This document shows, one piece after another, positions 1-9,395 of a stretch of 64,000 bases of DNA. The notes beneath the pieces were generated by a model, which was not told where the DNA came from, made no database searches, and was given only the letters and a program-made list of their open reading frames with translations. Source of the DNA: Marchantia polymorpha subsp. ruderalis (Eukaryota; Streptophyta; Marchantiopsida; Marchantiales; Marchantiaceae); the NCBI GenBank assembly GCA_037833965.1, contig AP031355.1, forward strand, positions 10,131,501 through 10,195,500. Reading direction: 5' to 3'. The first letter of the stretch is position 1, and each line of letters starts with the position of its first letter. The position numbers and the translations under genes were made by a program.

Positions 1-692
1 GTGTTTCTTTCTGATTGTACTCCTTTGGGATTTTTCCCCTGAATGCCAAAGTGAAGTTTTGCTACTTCGTGTAAGCCTTGGTTGTAAATTCAGGTTACGC
101 TGCAGCAGGTGCCTTGAGGGTAACCCCTGTAGTAGTTCTGGGAATGACAAGTGCCTGAGAATTCAAACTCTTCAATAGACTGTTGTTGTGTTACTGGAAT
201 GTTTCACAGTGGGTCCTTCAGTGCGGACCTGTGTTCTCTGCGCGTTTTGTGAGTTGAGAGTGTTGTTCACCGCGTAGGAGTGACTTCGATCCGAAGTAGG
301 CAGTCCAAACCGGGTTTCCTACGCTAGCAGCAAGCTAGTGGAAGCGTTGTAAAAGCCGGAGTTGGAAGTCACTACCCGTAGCTTCGCTGAGTGTACTCTT
401 GAGAGACTTCCCCCCTGAAATCTTGAGTAGAGGTCCTAACGGATCTCTGGGTTGTGTTTCTATAGTTTCAGGTGTGTGTGTGTGTGTGTGTGTGTTACGC
501 TGCACTGTGCGACCTCCGAGTGCGCTCCGAGTGGACACTTGCAGTATTTCTGGGAGTGACAGTCGCCTGAGAATTCAAACTCCTCAATAGTCTGTTAAAT
601 GTGACACTTTGTACCCTGTGTGTTCCTCTGTCCCTGTGGGTTCGACCTTTCTACCACTATATTGCAGTTTTAGCCTTTAGTGGGTTATTACA
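1..692 (+). mobile_element. LTR1 (Ty3/gypsy family 1), 3' part of a 5' LTR cut by the window edge
   Basis: This is the R/U5-side part of a family 1 LTR, matching the last ~690 bases of the full LTRs at 24003-29398 and 46397-51802. It ends GGGTTATTACA at 692 and is followed 22 bases later by the primer binding site, so it is the 5' LTR of the element whose gag follows. It contains a GT microsatellite (about 472-495) and two diverged copies of a ~60-base module (about 128-185 and 541-600). The rest of the LTR lies left of the window. Confidence 0.9.
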
Positions 693-714
693 TAAGAAGC
701 CGACAACTTCTTTT

Positions 715-732
715 TGGCGCCGCTGCCGGGGA
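715..732 (+). promoter_or_regulatory. Primer binding site, tRNA-Asp type
   Basis: TGGCGCCGCTGCCGGGGA differs by one base from the complement of the plant tRNA-Asp 3' end (TGGCGCCGTTGCCGGGGA), the primer site known from Tat/Athila-type Ty3/gypsy elements. The same 18 bases recur at 29421 and 40623. The spacer between LTR end and PBS holds a small inverted repeat (AAGAAG...CTTCTT) in all three copies. Confidence 0.88.
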
Positions 733-767
733 CAGTTGCGTCAACACCGGGGTTTTTACGAGCAGCC

Positions 768-809
768 ATGCTCGGTGAATGTCGACTGGAGCTAGCGGGA
801 GCAACCTAA
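768..809 (+). CDS. Short upstream ORF overlapping the gag start
   Basis: An ATG at 768 opens a 13-codon frame ending in TAA at 807-809, overlapping the gag ATG (779) in another frame. The same uORF with the same length is present in the leaders at 29474 and 40676, with only a few substitutions. An overlapping uORF would be expected to lower initiation at gag or require leaky scanning or re-initiation. Whether it is translated cannot be told from sequence. Confidence 0.4.
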   Translation: MLGECRLELAGAT

Positions 810-2306
810 GTGCGAGAGCTGTCCGCAGGTTCCGACGAGATTCAGAGAAGGCCGTGGAAGAGACACAGCGTCAAAACAAGAAAACACCAAAAAGAGTACC
901 TAAGCCTAGTTCGGCCGACATCCTTGGGGAACCTACCCCCGGCGACTCGGAACCAAACTTGGTGCTTACAGTTTTACTAGATATTCCTTGCACGGACCCT
1001 CCTCGTGATTTAGAACCGACCGCCCGAGAACCGTCGACAGACACACCGATGGCGGACGGACAAGCCAATGTGCGGCTACCTCAGCCGATTACTAAACATT
1101 CCTACCCAAAGTATAAAGGGAGTGGGGATGACGACGATGCAGATTCATACATCAAGTTGTTCGAATCGGTGTCCATTGCCAATCGCGAGATCGTAGACGA
1201 CGACCGACTAAGGATCTTTCCAAGCCTTCTGCGGAAGAAAGCGAGAAGTTGGTACAATCACGAGAGCATCGATCCGACTGGGTTGACAACATGGGCCCAG
1301 CTGAAGGAGAAGTTCCTTCGCCGCTTCCGCGAGCTCGGCTACGACAGTCGGGTATTGACAAAGTTACGTAATTTGCAGTGAGAGAAGAAGGAGAGTCTGC
1401 GTGACTACACTGAGAGATTTCTGGACCTCCTTGACAGAATACCGAAAACAGGACCAGGGTCCCCTTTCTCGGTACAACAAGCTGTGGATTGGTACGTGAC
1501 CGGCTTAACTCGGGAGATGGAGACTTTTTGCCGACGCAGCAAGTGCGACACTATTGAGGATGTGATTGCATCGGCAGAAGCCTTCGAGACTTCCACTCTC
1601 AACCGAAGAGGGAGAGAGAGACGGGAGTCAAAGGAGCAAAAACCGAAGGGGGGGCGAAGACGACGCAGAGGTACAACTCCGTCATCGGAAGAATCGTCTT
1701 CGGACGAGAACCGTTCCTTATCCGAAGAAGAGGAAACCTCATCGTCAGAGGAAGAGAAGAAGAGGAAGAAGCATGGGGCAGCGAAGAAGAAGGGCACCCG
1801 ACGAGTGACTACGGACAGAGCGCCGGGAGACATAGCCTCGAAGATGGAGACCCTTGTGAAGGACTTCGCCGACCTCAAGGTTCAAGTGGTAGGCGGCCAT
1901 GATCGCCGAAAATCACCCGGGAGAGTGCGAGCGAACTTGTGGTGCACTACGTGCGGAGCGGTGGGACATGCAAACACCGAGTGCCTTACCACCCGTCCGT
2001 CATACCCAGTCAACGCAGTAGAGTGGGCACAACCGTACTATGGAGAACACCCCCAGTACTATGGAGAGGCTAGCGAAGAGACAGCCTACGCCGTCCAGTC
2101 GGTTCCCACCCCTACTGCAGTTTCAGCAATGCAGGTCCCACGATATCATCCGGTGGATCGGGCCACTACAGTACCCGTGAGGCGGAGAGCACCTCCAGGG
2201 ACGTTTGACCCACCGCCACCGCGAGCTTGTTATAATTGCGGAGAAGTTGGACACTTCGCACCGCAGTGCCCCCATCCAAAAAGGCGAAACGATTATGTCC
2301 CGACAT
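779..2306 (+). pseudogene. gag: gag of a family 1 Ty3/gypsy element, fossil, interrupted by a solo LTR
   Basis: The region encodes the structural Gag: a capsid-like retrotransposon gag domain (around SWYNHESIDP, TTWAQLKEKFLRRFRELGYD), an acidic/basic low-complexity stretch of Ser/Glu and Lys/Arg, then CCHC zinc knuckles (CTTCGAVGHANTEC, CYNCGEVGHFAPQC). It is closely related to the longer gag-protease frames at 29485 and 40687. It starts with ATG 779 downstream of the tRNA-Asp primer site. It is broken (about one break) and is then split by the LTR at 2307-7664. Beyond that LTR only about 15 bases of gag remain before unrelated repeat sequence, so protease and pol of this element are absent. 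Confidence 0.85.
2302..2306 (+). repeat. Target-site duplication GACAT (left)
   Basis: GACAT directly precedes TGTGGTACC and recurs directly after GGGTTATTACA at 7665-7669. The uninterrupted gag at 31007-31013 has a single copy, so this is the 5-bp duplication made by insertion of the LTR between them. Confidence 0.9.
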
Positions 2307-2605
2307 TGTGGTACCCCACTTTTGGTAATTTTGAGGAAATTAAAACATTTTTGGAAAAAACTGTACCCTGGCAGCATTGTAAATAGCCTTCGGTACATCA
2401 AAACAGAGTGAATCCGGAAGATCGCGGGGATTCTCGAGGGATCTTGTAGAATCTAGGATTTGGGGTGCAGCAGTAAGGATGGGCACCACCCTCCCTGCGA
2501 GCTCTGCAGTTAGGATCCCTGCGGCGCAAGGCGCAAAACCCGCCTTCGGAGGTTGCGTCCGCGGCGGTAGGGAAATCCTTCATAATTAGGTCAACCCTCA
2601 GGCGC

Positions 2606-2702
2606 CTTGACCGAGTTAGGGTCTCGTTGGAAAGAGCTCGACGCACTGATTCCAACGAGTCCAAGAACGCTTGGAACGGATGAGGACTTAGGGAGTTATC
2701 AC
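2606..2702 (+). repeat. Cross-family LTR motif, LTR1 copy
   Basis: Contains GTTGGAAAGAGCTCG, then TTCCAACGAG, CCAAGAACG, GGAACGGATGAGG and GAGTTATC in fixed order. The same order is found at 24299-24395, 34411-34505 and 46694-46788, on the minus strand at 12141-12236, in LTR1b at 19455-19552, and several times on the minus strand of the unrelated family 2 LTRs. Function unknown. Confidence 0.8.
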
Positions 2703-3534
2703 TATTGGAAGATACGTAGACGTTCGCCTTCGGCGGAAGGAGTTCGCCACCGGCGGGAATTCCGCCTACGCGGAAGGGGAATCAAGTTTTGTCCTATGCG
2801 CGGACAAAGGAAGTTCGCTTGTGCACAGGCGAAGTAGGGTTTGGGGAGGCGCGAAGTCCGCCTACGCACAGGCGCTTCGGCGTCGGCGGAAAATCCGCCT
2901 TGGGCCCTAGAAATGCGCCTTGTGAGGTAGAAAGTGTACGGCGCCTTCTGCGCCAGCGCGGCGCCGCGGACGAGCAAGGAGCCGCCAGAGTAATCAAATC
3001 CGTACGGACCATGCGGACGGGACGGGTGGATGCGCTCTTGGACGGACGGAGTTGCGGCGGCGGAAGCGCCGACGAAGAGACAAGGAACGGACAGTCTGGA
3101 CGGAGACGGCTGACCACGGTCAACGCCTTCCGCGCCAGCGCGACGCCGCGGACGGAATTCGCCTGCGCACAGGCGAGCGCCTGTGCACAGGAGGATGAAG
3201 TTCCGCGCCGGCGGAGAATCCGCCGAGGAGTCTGCCTGCGCACAGGCAGGAGTTGAACTTTTGTCCGACATGCGGACACACGCGTCGAGGCGGAAGGGGA
3301 TTGGCCGAGGGGCGGTACGAACAAGTGTACCGCGCAAGGCGGAAAACTCGCCTTCGGCGCTGCGCTCCCATGTCCGCGGGGTAATACGCTCGCGGAGTTC
3401 AAATCAGCCAATTCGAGCGTGAGAGTTTAATCGGCGACGGCGGAGCGTGAAGCCGCGCGTGAGAGCGGAGACCGTTCCAGCGTAGAGCCGGCGCGGCCAT
3501 CAAGTGAGACGTCCTCCACGAGCAAGAGCCGACC

Positions 3535-6500
3535 ATGACCTTCGACCGGGCGGCGGAGAGCGTCCCATTCTTGAATTCGCGATTCCAATCTCTTGTGCGC
3601 GCTGCGCGCGTCCATCTGCCGGCTGCTAAACATTCTCGACGTCGCCGCACAGGGGATTTCTTGGTGATTGAGGGAGAAGTGAGTGCGCGTGATTTGGAAT
3701 TGAGGGCGATTAGAGTTTGCCGAGAGAGAAAGGAGCTCGAGCGGTGCGGAAGTAGAATGAGCGGGCGAGCGAACTCCAGGAACGCAATGACGAGACCGGG
3801 CAGATTGCGGATGCTGCCGCTTCGCCTACCACAGAACGGGTTGCGCGCTTTCGAGGAGCGCTTAATAGCAAGAAAGCTCGATTTCTTGCTATGGGGATGG
3901 AACTACATCTGTGCGAATATGGTGCGCGAGTGGCTAGAGCCACAGGGACCACCCTCGCGCGGATTGCGTCCGCATGTTGATCGGTGGACAGTCCAAGATT
4001 GGGCGCAGGCATTGGGAAGATGTGCCGGCATGCCAGGGCATCTCCTCTTCGACAGTGAGAGCATCAAGGTGACCAAGCAGGAAGAGGCGCAATTTGTGGA
4101 GCTGTTCAAGACCGGGAGGTCTACCAAGAATGGGTACAGGACCCGTGATTACAAGGATCGATTTCGCCGGACTCTGTCCGCGGCGCTGATGCAATTACTG
4201 CAGCCACACCGCGCCTGCTACATCACATTGTGGCAGGTCTCTTTTGTGGAGTGCGTCATCGAGGGAACTCCAATTCACTGGGCGAGCATCCTGCACAAGG
4301 TGATGCGACAGCACGCTTTTGAGGAGAAGGGGGGGACTCTAAACCATCTCTCTCCTTTCCTCATCAATTTTTATCGACAGCGGAATTGTTTGACAGCGGC
4401 GGAGCTTGAGCATTTTGCGCCGTTGTCCGTCGACCATCCCGGGAAGTATGTGCGGGAGAATGAGGTCGACACTGATGCAGAGGAGTCACCGACTTCTACC
4501 CCATCAAGGCGGAGGGACGAAGGGAGAAACACTCATGCAGCACGAGTGCCGCGGAAGCGGCGATGGAGAGAAGAGTCCGAAGAGGAGCAGCATCAAGAAC
4601 CCTCTGCTCCCATTCGACCACGGCCGTTGTACGAGTCATACAGCCGGCCGAAGCAGAAGGCACGCAGACTGGTGTTACCAGCCAACAGTGCGGACACGGC
4701 GACGATTGCGACGGAGAAAGGAAGTGCGTCGCCAGAGAAGCATGAGGAAGCGCGGACGACCGCAGGAGCAACGGACCACGCTGCAGCCTCGACGGGTGTG
4801 AGGCCGCCTACGGGCCAAGGGCCTCCGGAGTTACCACGTGCGTTGCGGACAGGTGTTCCGTTTGCGCACAGACGAGACTCCGCGGACGGACGAGCCTCCG
4901 CGGACAGACGATCACAAGTGGACGTAGATCTGCGCTTACGCGTGGGAAGGAGCAGTCCGCCTGTGCACAGGCACTCGCCTGTGCACAGGTCACCTCCACA
5001 CGTGCCGCCTGTGCACAGGCAGGAATCACCCCCGTTCCAACGTAGGAAGGGGAAGGAGCCGGCGGAAGAGCCGCCTACGAGACACCGGCCCTCGGGGCCA
5101 GACCCTCCGGCGCACCACGCGCCGCAATTTGCGCCTTCGGCGCCAAGGCCTTCGAGCCGAGGAGATACGAGCAGGGAGTGTGCGGAGGCCACACTATCGG
5201 CGGGTAATCCGCCGGTAGATGCGCCTTCGGCGGTAGGGCCTCAGGAGCAAGGGACACCGGGCGAGCGGTCCCCGGCCATGTCGCCTTTGGCGATGGACAT
5301 CCGCGGCGCTACGCCTGCGGCGGACAAGGCGCCGGCATTTGCGCCTGTGCACAGGCCAAGCACAGCCCCCGCGGACCGATCAAGGGAGCAGCAACAGACG
5401 GAGGAGCGGAGTGACTGTCCGCGGGATGAAATTTCGATGCGCGATGCGCAATCAAACCCCGCGCAGCCACCCTCCGCTCGATCGCCTTCAGCGGCGGGCG
5501 TCGGCGGCAGAGAGGACGCGGTAGACGACCAACAAGCGAGCGGCGGGGATGCCGCACGGGCACATTCGCCTACCGCCTTAGACATTTTGGCAAAGAGCAG
5601 CGAGGCTGCAGCCGTGCCTTCGCAGGCAGCACACGTCGACGACGTGCAGCCCCACTCGGGTCAATCGCCGACGCAATCAATGGCGACTGAAATTCTCCAC
5701 TCGGATGATGACGACGGAGGCTCCACCGAAGAAATGTCAGGAGCAGGGGACACCGAGGAGGAGGAGGAGGAAATTGTTGGAGCGCCGGCGGCGGCGCTCT
5801 CTGAGCAGGTGATTCCGTTGCTGAGGTACTTGGATCGCAAAGTCGATAAATACGCCGACCCACTTCATCCGGGATCTTACATCGAGTTAGTGCGCAGGCG
5901 GACTCGCACTAAAGTCCACACCAGCAAGCTATTAGCTAGAGTGGACCAGGAGTTGAGGGAATTGAAGGAGAAGCATGAATGCTTGTGGGGTCAGTATAAA
6001 CTTAATCAGAAATTCTACAAGTACTCCGAGAAGGTGAGGGATGGGAAACTGGAAGAGCTCACCAAGGAGCAGGTGAAGGTCACAGAAGCACTAATTTCTG
6101 AGCAGGCCCAGAATCGGATTTTGTCAGAGGAGCTCGTGCGACAGACGCGGTTGTTGGAACAGTGTCAGCTCGCACGACAGGCGGATGAGGAGGTAATCCG
6201 CAGGCTACAGTTAGAGTGTGGTGAATTGAGAGCGCAACGTGCTGAAGCCGAATCGCAATTAGTGATAGTTGAAGAGGATCGCAGGAAGGAGGCAGATCGC
6301 ACAAAGGTGGAGACGGCGAGGCGTGTCGCCCACTGTCTCAAGGGCTACGCCCACTGGGAAGTGGCGGCGCAGGAGAAACTCACACTGCGTGAGTTTGAAC
6401 TTCGCGCAGCCGGGTTGTTGTCAGGCGACAGTAGGAGTCGGCGGAAGGTAGCAAAGAAGCTCGATGCTTTTCTGTCGAAGGCGCAGGATACCATGTCCGC

Positions 6501-6660
6501 CCTCGAAGTGGAGGTGTCCGCGGCGTTGCAGCGATTGGGACTGCGCAGTCGAGCGGAAGACTGGCAGGGTAGGGAGTTAGTGCGCGGCAGTCCGCCGCGC
6601 AGGAGACGTAGCACAGGTTCCGCGGAGTGTAGTGTAGCGTGGTCCCGTGCAGGCGTGTAG
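3535..6660 (+). CDS. U3-encoded ORF, 1,041 aa, conserved N-domain plus coiled coil
   Basis: Uninterrupted frame inside the U3 of the solo LTR, with ATG in a good context (ACCATGA). Residues ~1-85 are basic. Residues ~88-300 form a conserved, predicted helical domain (LLWGWNYICANMVREWLE, RTRDYKDRFRR, HWASILHKVMRQHA, GTLNHLSPFLINFYR). Residues ~300-680 are Pro/Arg/Ser-rich with PVHR repeats at ~472-499 encoded by GCCTGTGCACAGGC hairpins. Residues ~683-780 hold an acidic stretch and PLLRYLDRK. A coiled coil spans ~800-930, and the tail is basic (RRRRSTGSAEC). The central part of the N-domain faintly recalls a domain of plant transposon-associated proteins, but I do not assign a family. No envelope signature, signal peptide or membrane segment is visible. 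The stop lies ~40 bases before the LTR TATA box. Confidence 0.75.
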   Translation: MTFDRAAESVPFLNSRFQSLVRAARVHLPAAKHSRRRRTGDFLVIEGEVSARDLELRAIRVCRERKELERCGSRMSGRANSRNAMTRPGRLRMLPLRLPQNGLRAFEERLIARKLDFLLWGWNYICANMVREWLEPQGPPSRGLRPHVDRWTVQDWAQALGRCAGMPGHLLFDSESIKVTKQEEAQFVELFKTGRSTKNGYRTRDYKDRFRRTLSAALMQLLQPHRACYITLWQVSFVECVIEGTPIHWASILHKVMRQHAFEEKGGTLNHLSPFLINFYRQRNCLTAAELEHFAPLSVDHPGKYVRENEVDTDAEESPTSTPSRRRDEGRNTHAARVPRKRRWREESEEEQHQEPSAPIRPRPLYESYSRPKQKARRLVLPANSADTATIATEKGSASPEKHEEARTTAGATDHAAASTGVRPPTGQGPPELPRALRTGVPFAHRRDSADGRASADRRSQVDVDLRLRVGRSSPPVHRHSPVHRSPPHVPPVHRQESPPFQRRKGKEPAEEPPTRHRPSGPDPPAHHAPQFAPSAPRPSSRGDTSRECAEATLSAGNPPVDAPSAVGPQEQGTPGERSPAMSPLAMDIRGATPAADKAPAFAPVHRPSTAPADRSREQQQTEERSDCPRDEISMRDAQSNPAQPPSARSPSAAGVGGREDAVDDQQASGGDAARAHSPTALDILAKSSEAAAVPSQAAHVDDVQPHSGQSPTQSMATEILHSDDDDGGSTEEMSGAGDTEEEEEEIVGAPAAALSEQVIPLLRYLDRKVDKYADPLHPGSYIELVRRRTRTKVHTSKLLARVDQELRELKEKHECLWGQYKLNQKFYKYSEKVRDGKLEELTKEQVKVTEALISEQAQNRILSEELVRQTRLLEQCQLARQADEEVIRRLQLECGELRAQRAEAESQLVIVEEDRRKEADRTKVETARRVAHCLKGYAHWEVAAQEKLTLREFELRAAGLLSGDSRSRRKVAKKLDAFLSKAQDTMSALEVEVSAALQRLGLRSRAEDWQGRELVRGSPPRRRRSTGSAECSVAWSRAGV

Positions 6661-6696
6661 CATAGTGCAGTGTAGTGTTAGGTAGGACTTAGAAGG

Positions 6697-6725
6697 TATA
6701 AAATAGTTCCAGGCGTTTTGCCTGG
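6697..6725 (+). promoter_or_regulatory. LTR promoter: TATA box plus adjacent hairpin
   Basis: TATAAAATA (6697-6705) is followed by the perfect inverted repeat CCAGGC-GTTTT-GCCTGG (6709-6725). Both recur in every LTR1 copy. In LTR1b and others the stem reads CAAGGC/GCCTTG, a paired change that keeps pairing. The TATA box sets the U3/R border about 950 bases before the LTR end. Confidence 0.75.
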
Positions 6726-7664
6726 GGTTCTTTCCCATCAGAAGTGCAGATCAGGAACCCATTTCCTTTGCGTGTTTGTGTCCTTGAGTTCTGTCACCAC
6801 GCACGAGGAGTTACAACTTAGCGTTCCGCATTTTGTAGCTGAAGGCCTTCGGCCGAATGTTCAGAGCTAGTCCATTGGTTAGAGACTTGAGTAGTTCGGA
6901 TCTGAACCTGCGGGTGACTGCCGATGCTTAGAGCCAGTGACTAGTTAGATACTTGAACAGTTTCGCCCCTACACCTTCGAGTGTTCCTTTCTGATTGTAC
7001 TCCCTTGGGATTTTTCCCCTGAATGCCAAAGTGAAGTTTTGCTACTTCGTGTAAGCCTTGGTTGTAAATTCAGGTTACGCTGCAGCAGGTGCCTTGAGAG
7101 TAACCCCTGTAGTATTTCTGGGAATGACAAGTGCCTGAGAATTCAAACTCTTCAATAGACTGTTGTTGTGTTACTGGAATGTTTCACAGTGAGTCCTTCA
7201 GTGCGGACCTGTGTTCTCTGCGCGTTTTGTGAGTTGAGAGTGTTGTTCACCGCGTATGAGTGACTTCGATCCGAAGTAGGCAGTCCAAACCGGGTTTCCT
7301 ACACTAGCAGCAAGCTAGTGGAAGTGTTGTAAAAGCCGGAGTTGGAAGTCACTACCCGCAGCTTCGCCGAGTGTGCTCGCGAGTGACTTTCCCCCTGAAA
7401 TCCTGAAGTAGAGGTCCTAACGGATCTCTGGGTTGTGTTTCTGTAGTTTCAGGTGTGTGTGTGTGTTACGCTGCACTGTGCGACCTCCGAGTGCGCTCCG
7501 AGTGGACACTTGCAGTATTTCTGGGAGTGACAGTTGCCTGAGAATTCAAACTCCTCAATAGTCTGTTAAAACGTGACACTTTGTACCTTGTGTGTTCCTC
7601 TGTCCCTGTGGGTTCGACCTTTCTACCACTATATTGCAGTTTTAGCCTTTAGTGGGTTATTACA

Positions 7665-7680
7665 GACATGTAGTAATTGG
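7665..7680 (+). other. TSD GACAT (right) and last bases of the interrupted gag
   Basis: GACAT 7665-7669 is the right target-site duplication of the solo LTR; the next ~10 bases match the continuation of gag (compare 31012-31023). The sequence then jumps to an inverted LTR1 piece, so the rest of this element was lost in a rearrangement. Confidence 0.8.
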
Positions 7681-7880
7681 CTCCGTCCAGTCTGTCCATT
7701 TCTCGCCTCTCGCCGGCGCTCTTGTCGCCGTAACTCCGTCCGAAGGCGCACCCATCCGTTCCGTCCGTACAGTCCGTACGGATTTTGCTACTCCAGTGGG
7801 TCCTCGCCCGTTCGCACTTCTATGCTGGCGCGGAAGGCGCCGTACAATTTCTAACCCCGAAGGCGCATTTCTATCAATTG
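7681..7880 (-). mobile_element. Inverted LTR1 fragment
   Basis: The reverse complement matches the non-coding part of the LTR between the shared motif and the U3 ORF (compare 24621-24815 and the other inverted copy at about 11706-11905). It is ~200 bp and joined head to head to a forward LTR fragment. Confidence 0.75.
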
Positions 7881-7901
7881 CGGCGCGTTATAACGCGCCG
7901 C
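7880..7901. repeat. 22-bp perfect palindrome at a head-to-head LTR junction
   Basis: GCGGCGCGTTA followed by its exact reverse complement. It lies where an inverted LTR1 piece (to about 7871) meets a forward one (from about 7893). GCGCCGCRATTTGC is normal LTR1 sequence, so the palindrome seems to arise from joining the two orientations. Confidence 0.8.
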
Positions 7902-8247
7902 GATTTGCATCTGCGGCGCCAGGGCCTTCGGGCCAACGAGTTTTGAGCAGGGAGCGTGCGGAGACCGCAACTTCGGCGGGTAATCCGCCGGCAGATGCGC
8001 CGCGGCGCAGCAGGCGCCGGTACTTGCTCCTACGCGCAGGCCAGACGCAGCCCTCACGCAGGACCTAACGGAGGAGCGGATTGTCTGTCCGCGGGACGAA
8101 ATTTGGGTGCGCGATGCGCAATTACACCCCGCGCAGACACATTCCGCTCAATCGCCTTCGGCAGCGGACGTCGGCGGCGAAGAGGACACGATCGACGAGC
8201 GGTAGGCGGATGATGGGGATGTAGCTCGGCCACATTCACTCACCGCC

Positions 8248-9312
8248 TTGGACATTTTAGCGGGGAGCAGCGAAGCTACAGGAGTGCCTTCGGCGGCAGC
8301 ACCCGTAGATCACTCGCAGCTCCACTCGGGCCAGTTGCCAACGCAATCAATGGCGACCGAAATCCTTCCCTCGGATGATGACGAAGGAGGATCCACAGAA
8401 GCAATGTTGGGGTCGGTAGACACCGAGGAAGAGGAGGAGGAAATTGTTGGAGCGCCGGCGTCGGCGCTCTCTGAGCAGGTAATACCTCTGCTGAGGTACT
8501 TGGATCGCAAATTTGATAAATACGCAGATCCACTCCAGCCGGGGTCATACATCGAGTTAGTGCGCAGGCGGACTCGCACTAAAGTCCACACCAGCAAGCT
8601 ACTAGCTAGGGTGGACCGGGAACTTAAGGATTTGCGGGAGAAGCATACGTGTTTGTGGGGGCAGTATAATCTCGTGCGGAAGTCGCACACCCACTACGAC
8701 GCACTGAAGCAGGCGAGACTGGAAGAGCTCACCAGGGATGTGGTGAAGACCACGGAAGAACTGATTTCTGAGAAGACTCAGAATCAGGTTCTGTCAGAGG
8801 AGCTCGTGCGACAGACGCGGTTGTTGGCGGAGTGTCAGCTCGCACGACAAGCGGATGAGGATTTAATCCGCAGGCTGCAGTCGGAGTGCGGGGAATTGAG
8901 AGCTCAGCGTGCGGAGGCCGAATCGCAGTTGGTGGTAATTGAAGATGATCGCAGGCGAGAGGCGGATCGCACGAAGGAGGAGATGGCGAGGCGAGTCGCC
9001 CACTGTCTCAAGGGCTACGCCCACTGGGAAGGGGCGGCGCAGGAGAAACTCACACTGCGTGAGTTGGAGCTTCGTGCAGCCAGGTTGTTGTCAGGTGACA
9101 GTAGGAGTCGGCGGCGGGTAGCGAAGAAGTTAGACTCTTTTCTGTCGAAGGCGCGGGATACCATGTCCACCCTCGAGGCGGAGGTGTCCGCGGCGTTGCA
9201 GCGTTTGGGACTGCGCAGTCGAGCTAAAGACTGGCAGGGTAGAGAGTTAGTGCGCGGCAGTCCGTCGCGCAGAAGGCGAAGCACAGGTTCCGCGGAGTGT
9301 AGTGTAGCGTGA
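8248..9312 (+). pseudogene. U3 ORF remnant, C-terminal part (coiled coil)
   Basis: Encodes the acidic stretch, the PLLRYLDRK block, the coiled coil (many heptad Leu/Glu/Arg residues) and the basic tail ending STGSAECSVA, aligned with the last ~355 residues of the U3 protein at 3535-6660. Upstream coding sequence belongs to the same ORF family but is rearranged. Fossil fragment with no start of its own. Confidence 0.75.
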
Positions 9313-9366
9313 TTCCGTGCCGGCGTGTAGCGTAGTGCAGTGTAGTGCTAGTTAGGACTTAGAAGG

Positions 9367-9395
9367 TATAAAGTAGTTCAAGGCGTCTTGCCTTG
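9367..9395 (+). promoter_or_regulatory. LTR TATA box and hairpin
   Basis: TATAAAGTA followed by CAAGGC-GTCTT-GCCTTG, the alternative but still paired form of the hairpin seen at 6709-6725. Confidence 0.7.

Larger units (their letters stand above)
2307..7664 (+). mobile_element. Solo LTR of family 1 (LTR1), 5,358 bp, inside gag
   Basis: Begins TGTGGTACCCCAC and ends GGGTTATTACA, flanked by the GACAT duplication, so the whole 5.4 kb is one LTR with no internal region: a solo LTR left by LTR-LTR recombination. Parts in order: the ~100-base motif shared between families (2606-2702); a GC-rich hairpin-dense stretch; a long U3 open frame (3535-6660); TATA box (6697); about 950 bases of R/U5. It looks whole. 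Confidence 0.92.

Noticed and set aside
601-692. Small conserved frame at the U5 end (about 31 codons)
   Set aside because: It has no ATG in most copies; the conservation is at the DNA level and fits the integrase-recognised LTR end.
4960-5030. CRISPR-like array of GCCTGTGCACAGGC repeats
   Set aside because: Spacing is irregular and short, units code for PVHR repeats, they recur in each LTR copy, and the DNA is from a plant nuclear genome.
5131-5143. UUCG tetraloop hairpins
   Set aside because: Pairing C(UUCG)G leaves a C-C mismatch next in the stem; GCC-TTC-GGC with a three-base loop pairs fully, so the tetraloop reading was dropped.
6697-7664. The ~1-kb TATA-to-GGGTTATTACA part as the whole LTR
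   Set aside because: Target duplications, polypurine tract and inverted copy start all place the LTR start at TGTGGTACC, 4.4 kb further upstream.
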